A DNA stretch of 5,710 nt. Origin: Candidatus Brockarchaeota archaeon. Its GTDB lineage: Archaea > Thermoproteota > EX4484-205 > DTQO01. Below the pieces are notes generated by a model. It did no database searches and had not been told where the DNA came from. It saw only the letters and a program-made list of their open reading frames with translations. Positions within the stretch are counted from its first letter, which is position 1, and the number at the start of each line of letters is the position of its first letter. Below, piece after piece: positions 5,598 through 5,710 of this stretch. Location of the stretch: positions 1 to 5,710 of the forward strand of contig JAFNJA010000131.1 in the NCBI GenBank assembly GCA_017601265.1. Direction: 5' to 3'. Made by a program: the position numbers and the translations under genes.

Positions 5598-5614
5598 GGT
5601 TCCGTCCCTGAACC
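5598..5614. promoter_or_regulatory. Palindrome GGTTC-N7-GAACC over the dcm translation start region; right copy of the 16-bp inverted repeat
   Basis: The plus strand here carries GGTTC at 5598-5602 and GAACC at 5610-5614. The element ends 3 bases before the dcm ATG. Positions 5598-5613 are the exact reverse complement of 1-16. Binding of a regulator here, or formation of an RNA hairpin, would directly affect dcm expression. That makes an operator for methylase control the leading reading. The bases between the arms (GGGACGG on the minus strand) also form the only, weak, Shine-Dalgarno-like sequence for dcm. Confidence 0.5.
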
Positions 5615-5659
5615 TGTGGAAATTGGCGCTCCTCCGTGAAGCCCACGCATAAGATTGCC

Positions 5660-5710
5660 TTACGAAGCCCTCTTCTTCAACTCCTCATTGCTATCCGAGA
5701 CGACTTGGAC
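5660..5710 (-). CDS. Possible C-terminal tail of a minus-strand gene upstream of dcm (partial)
   Basis: Sixteen sense codons read in from the right edge, VQVVSDSNEELKKRAS, and end in TAA at 5662-5660. This is 65 nt upstream of the dcm ATG and on the same strand. The other two minus-strand frames hit stops within this stretch. The charged, polar tail would suit the end of a small cytoplasmic protein. A regulator ahead of the methylase would fit the operator-like palindrome. The fragment is too short to identify, and an open run of 16 codons occurs readily by chance. Confidence 0.3.
   Translation of the reverse strand, partial: VQVVSDSNEELKKRAS

Overview
The window looks like a compact bacterial restriction-modification or defence island of the type built around a cytosine-5 DNA methyltransferase, a Vsr mismatch/nicking endonuclease and a MutL/MORC-like GHKL ATPase. 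The host cannot be named from this sequence. It is a bacterium of moderate GC content (roughly low-to-mid 50s percent by eye), with strong AGGAGG-type ribosome binding sites and tightly packed, overlapping genes. Nothing in the window is a housekeeping gene, and there are no RNA genes, insertion sequences or CRISPR arrays.

Layout. Positions 1-205 are a leader without a supportable gene. It holds several inverted repeats and ends in a strong ribosome binding site. Positions 206-3631 are a four-gene plus-strand operon. It starts with the GHKL ATPase domain protein (206-1045), followed by a protein that looks like the detached C-terminal part of the same ATPase (1048-2112), then two unrecognised proteins (2109-2900 and 2897-3631). 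The last two junctions are ATGA overlaps, each with its own AGGAGG site. On the minus strand, reading inward from the right, are a complete 537-residue cytosine-5 methyltransferase (5594-3981) and a 138-residue Vsr endonuclease (4051-3635). The vsr start lies 71 nt inside the dcm 3' end in the +1 register. The plus-strand operon and dcm-vsr converge with only 3 bp between their stop codons. The right edge carries a possible C-terminal tail of one more minus-strand gene upstream of dcm.

How they may work together. MutL-family ATPases beside Dcm-type methylases and Vsr nucleases are known as a class of predicted restriction-modification systems (described from memory by Iyer, Abhiman and Aravind, 2008). 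In that view the methylase marks self DNA, the ATPase couples ATP-driven dimerisation to DNA or partner recognition, and a nuclease cuts unmarked DNA. Here no helicase and no obvious nuclease other than Vsr is present. The effector is therefore either Vsr, one of the two unknown proteins, or a gene outside the window.

Most notable points: the ATPase is split into two cistrons at a domain boundary; an identical 16-bp sequence lies in inverted orientation at the extreme left of the window and directly over the dcm translation start region, and it contains a small palindrome; and two conserved-looking operon members have no recognisable function.
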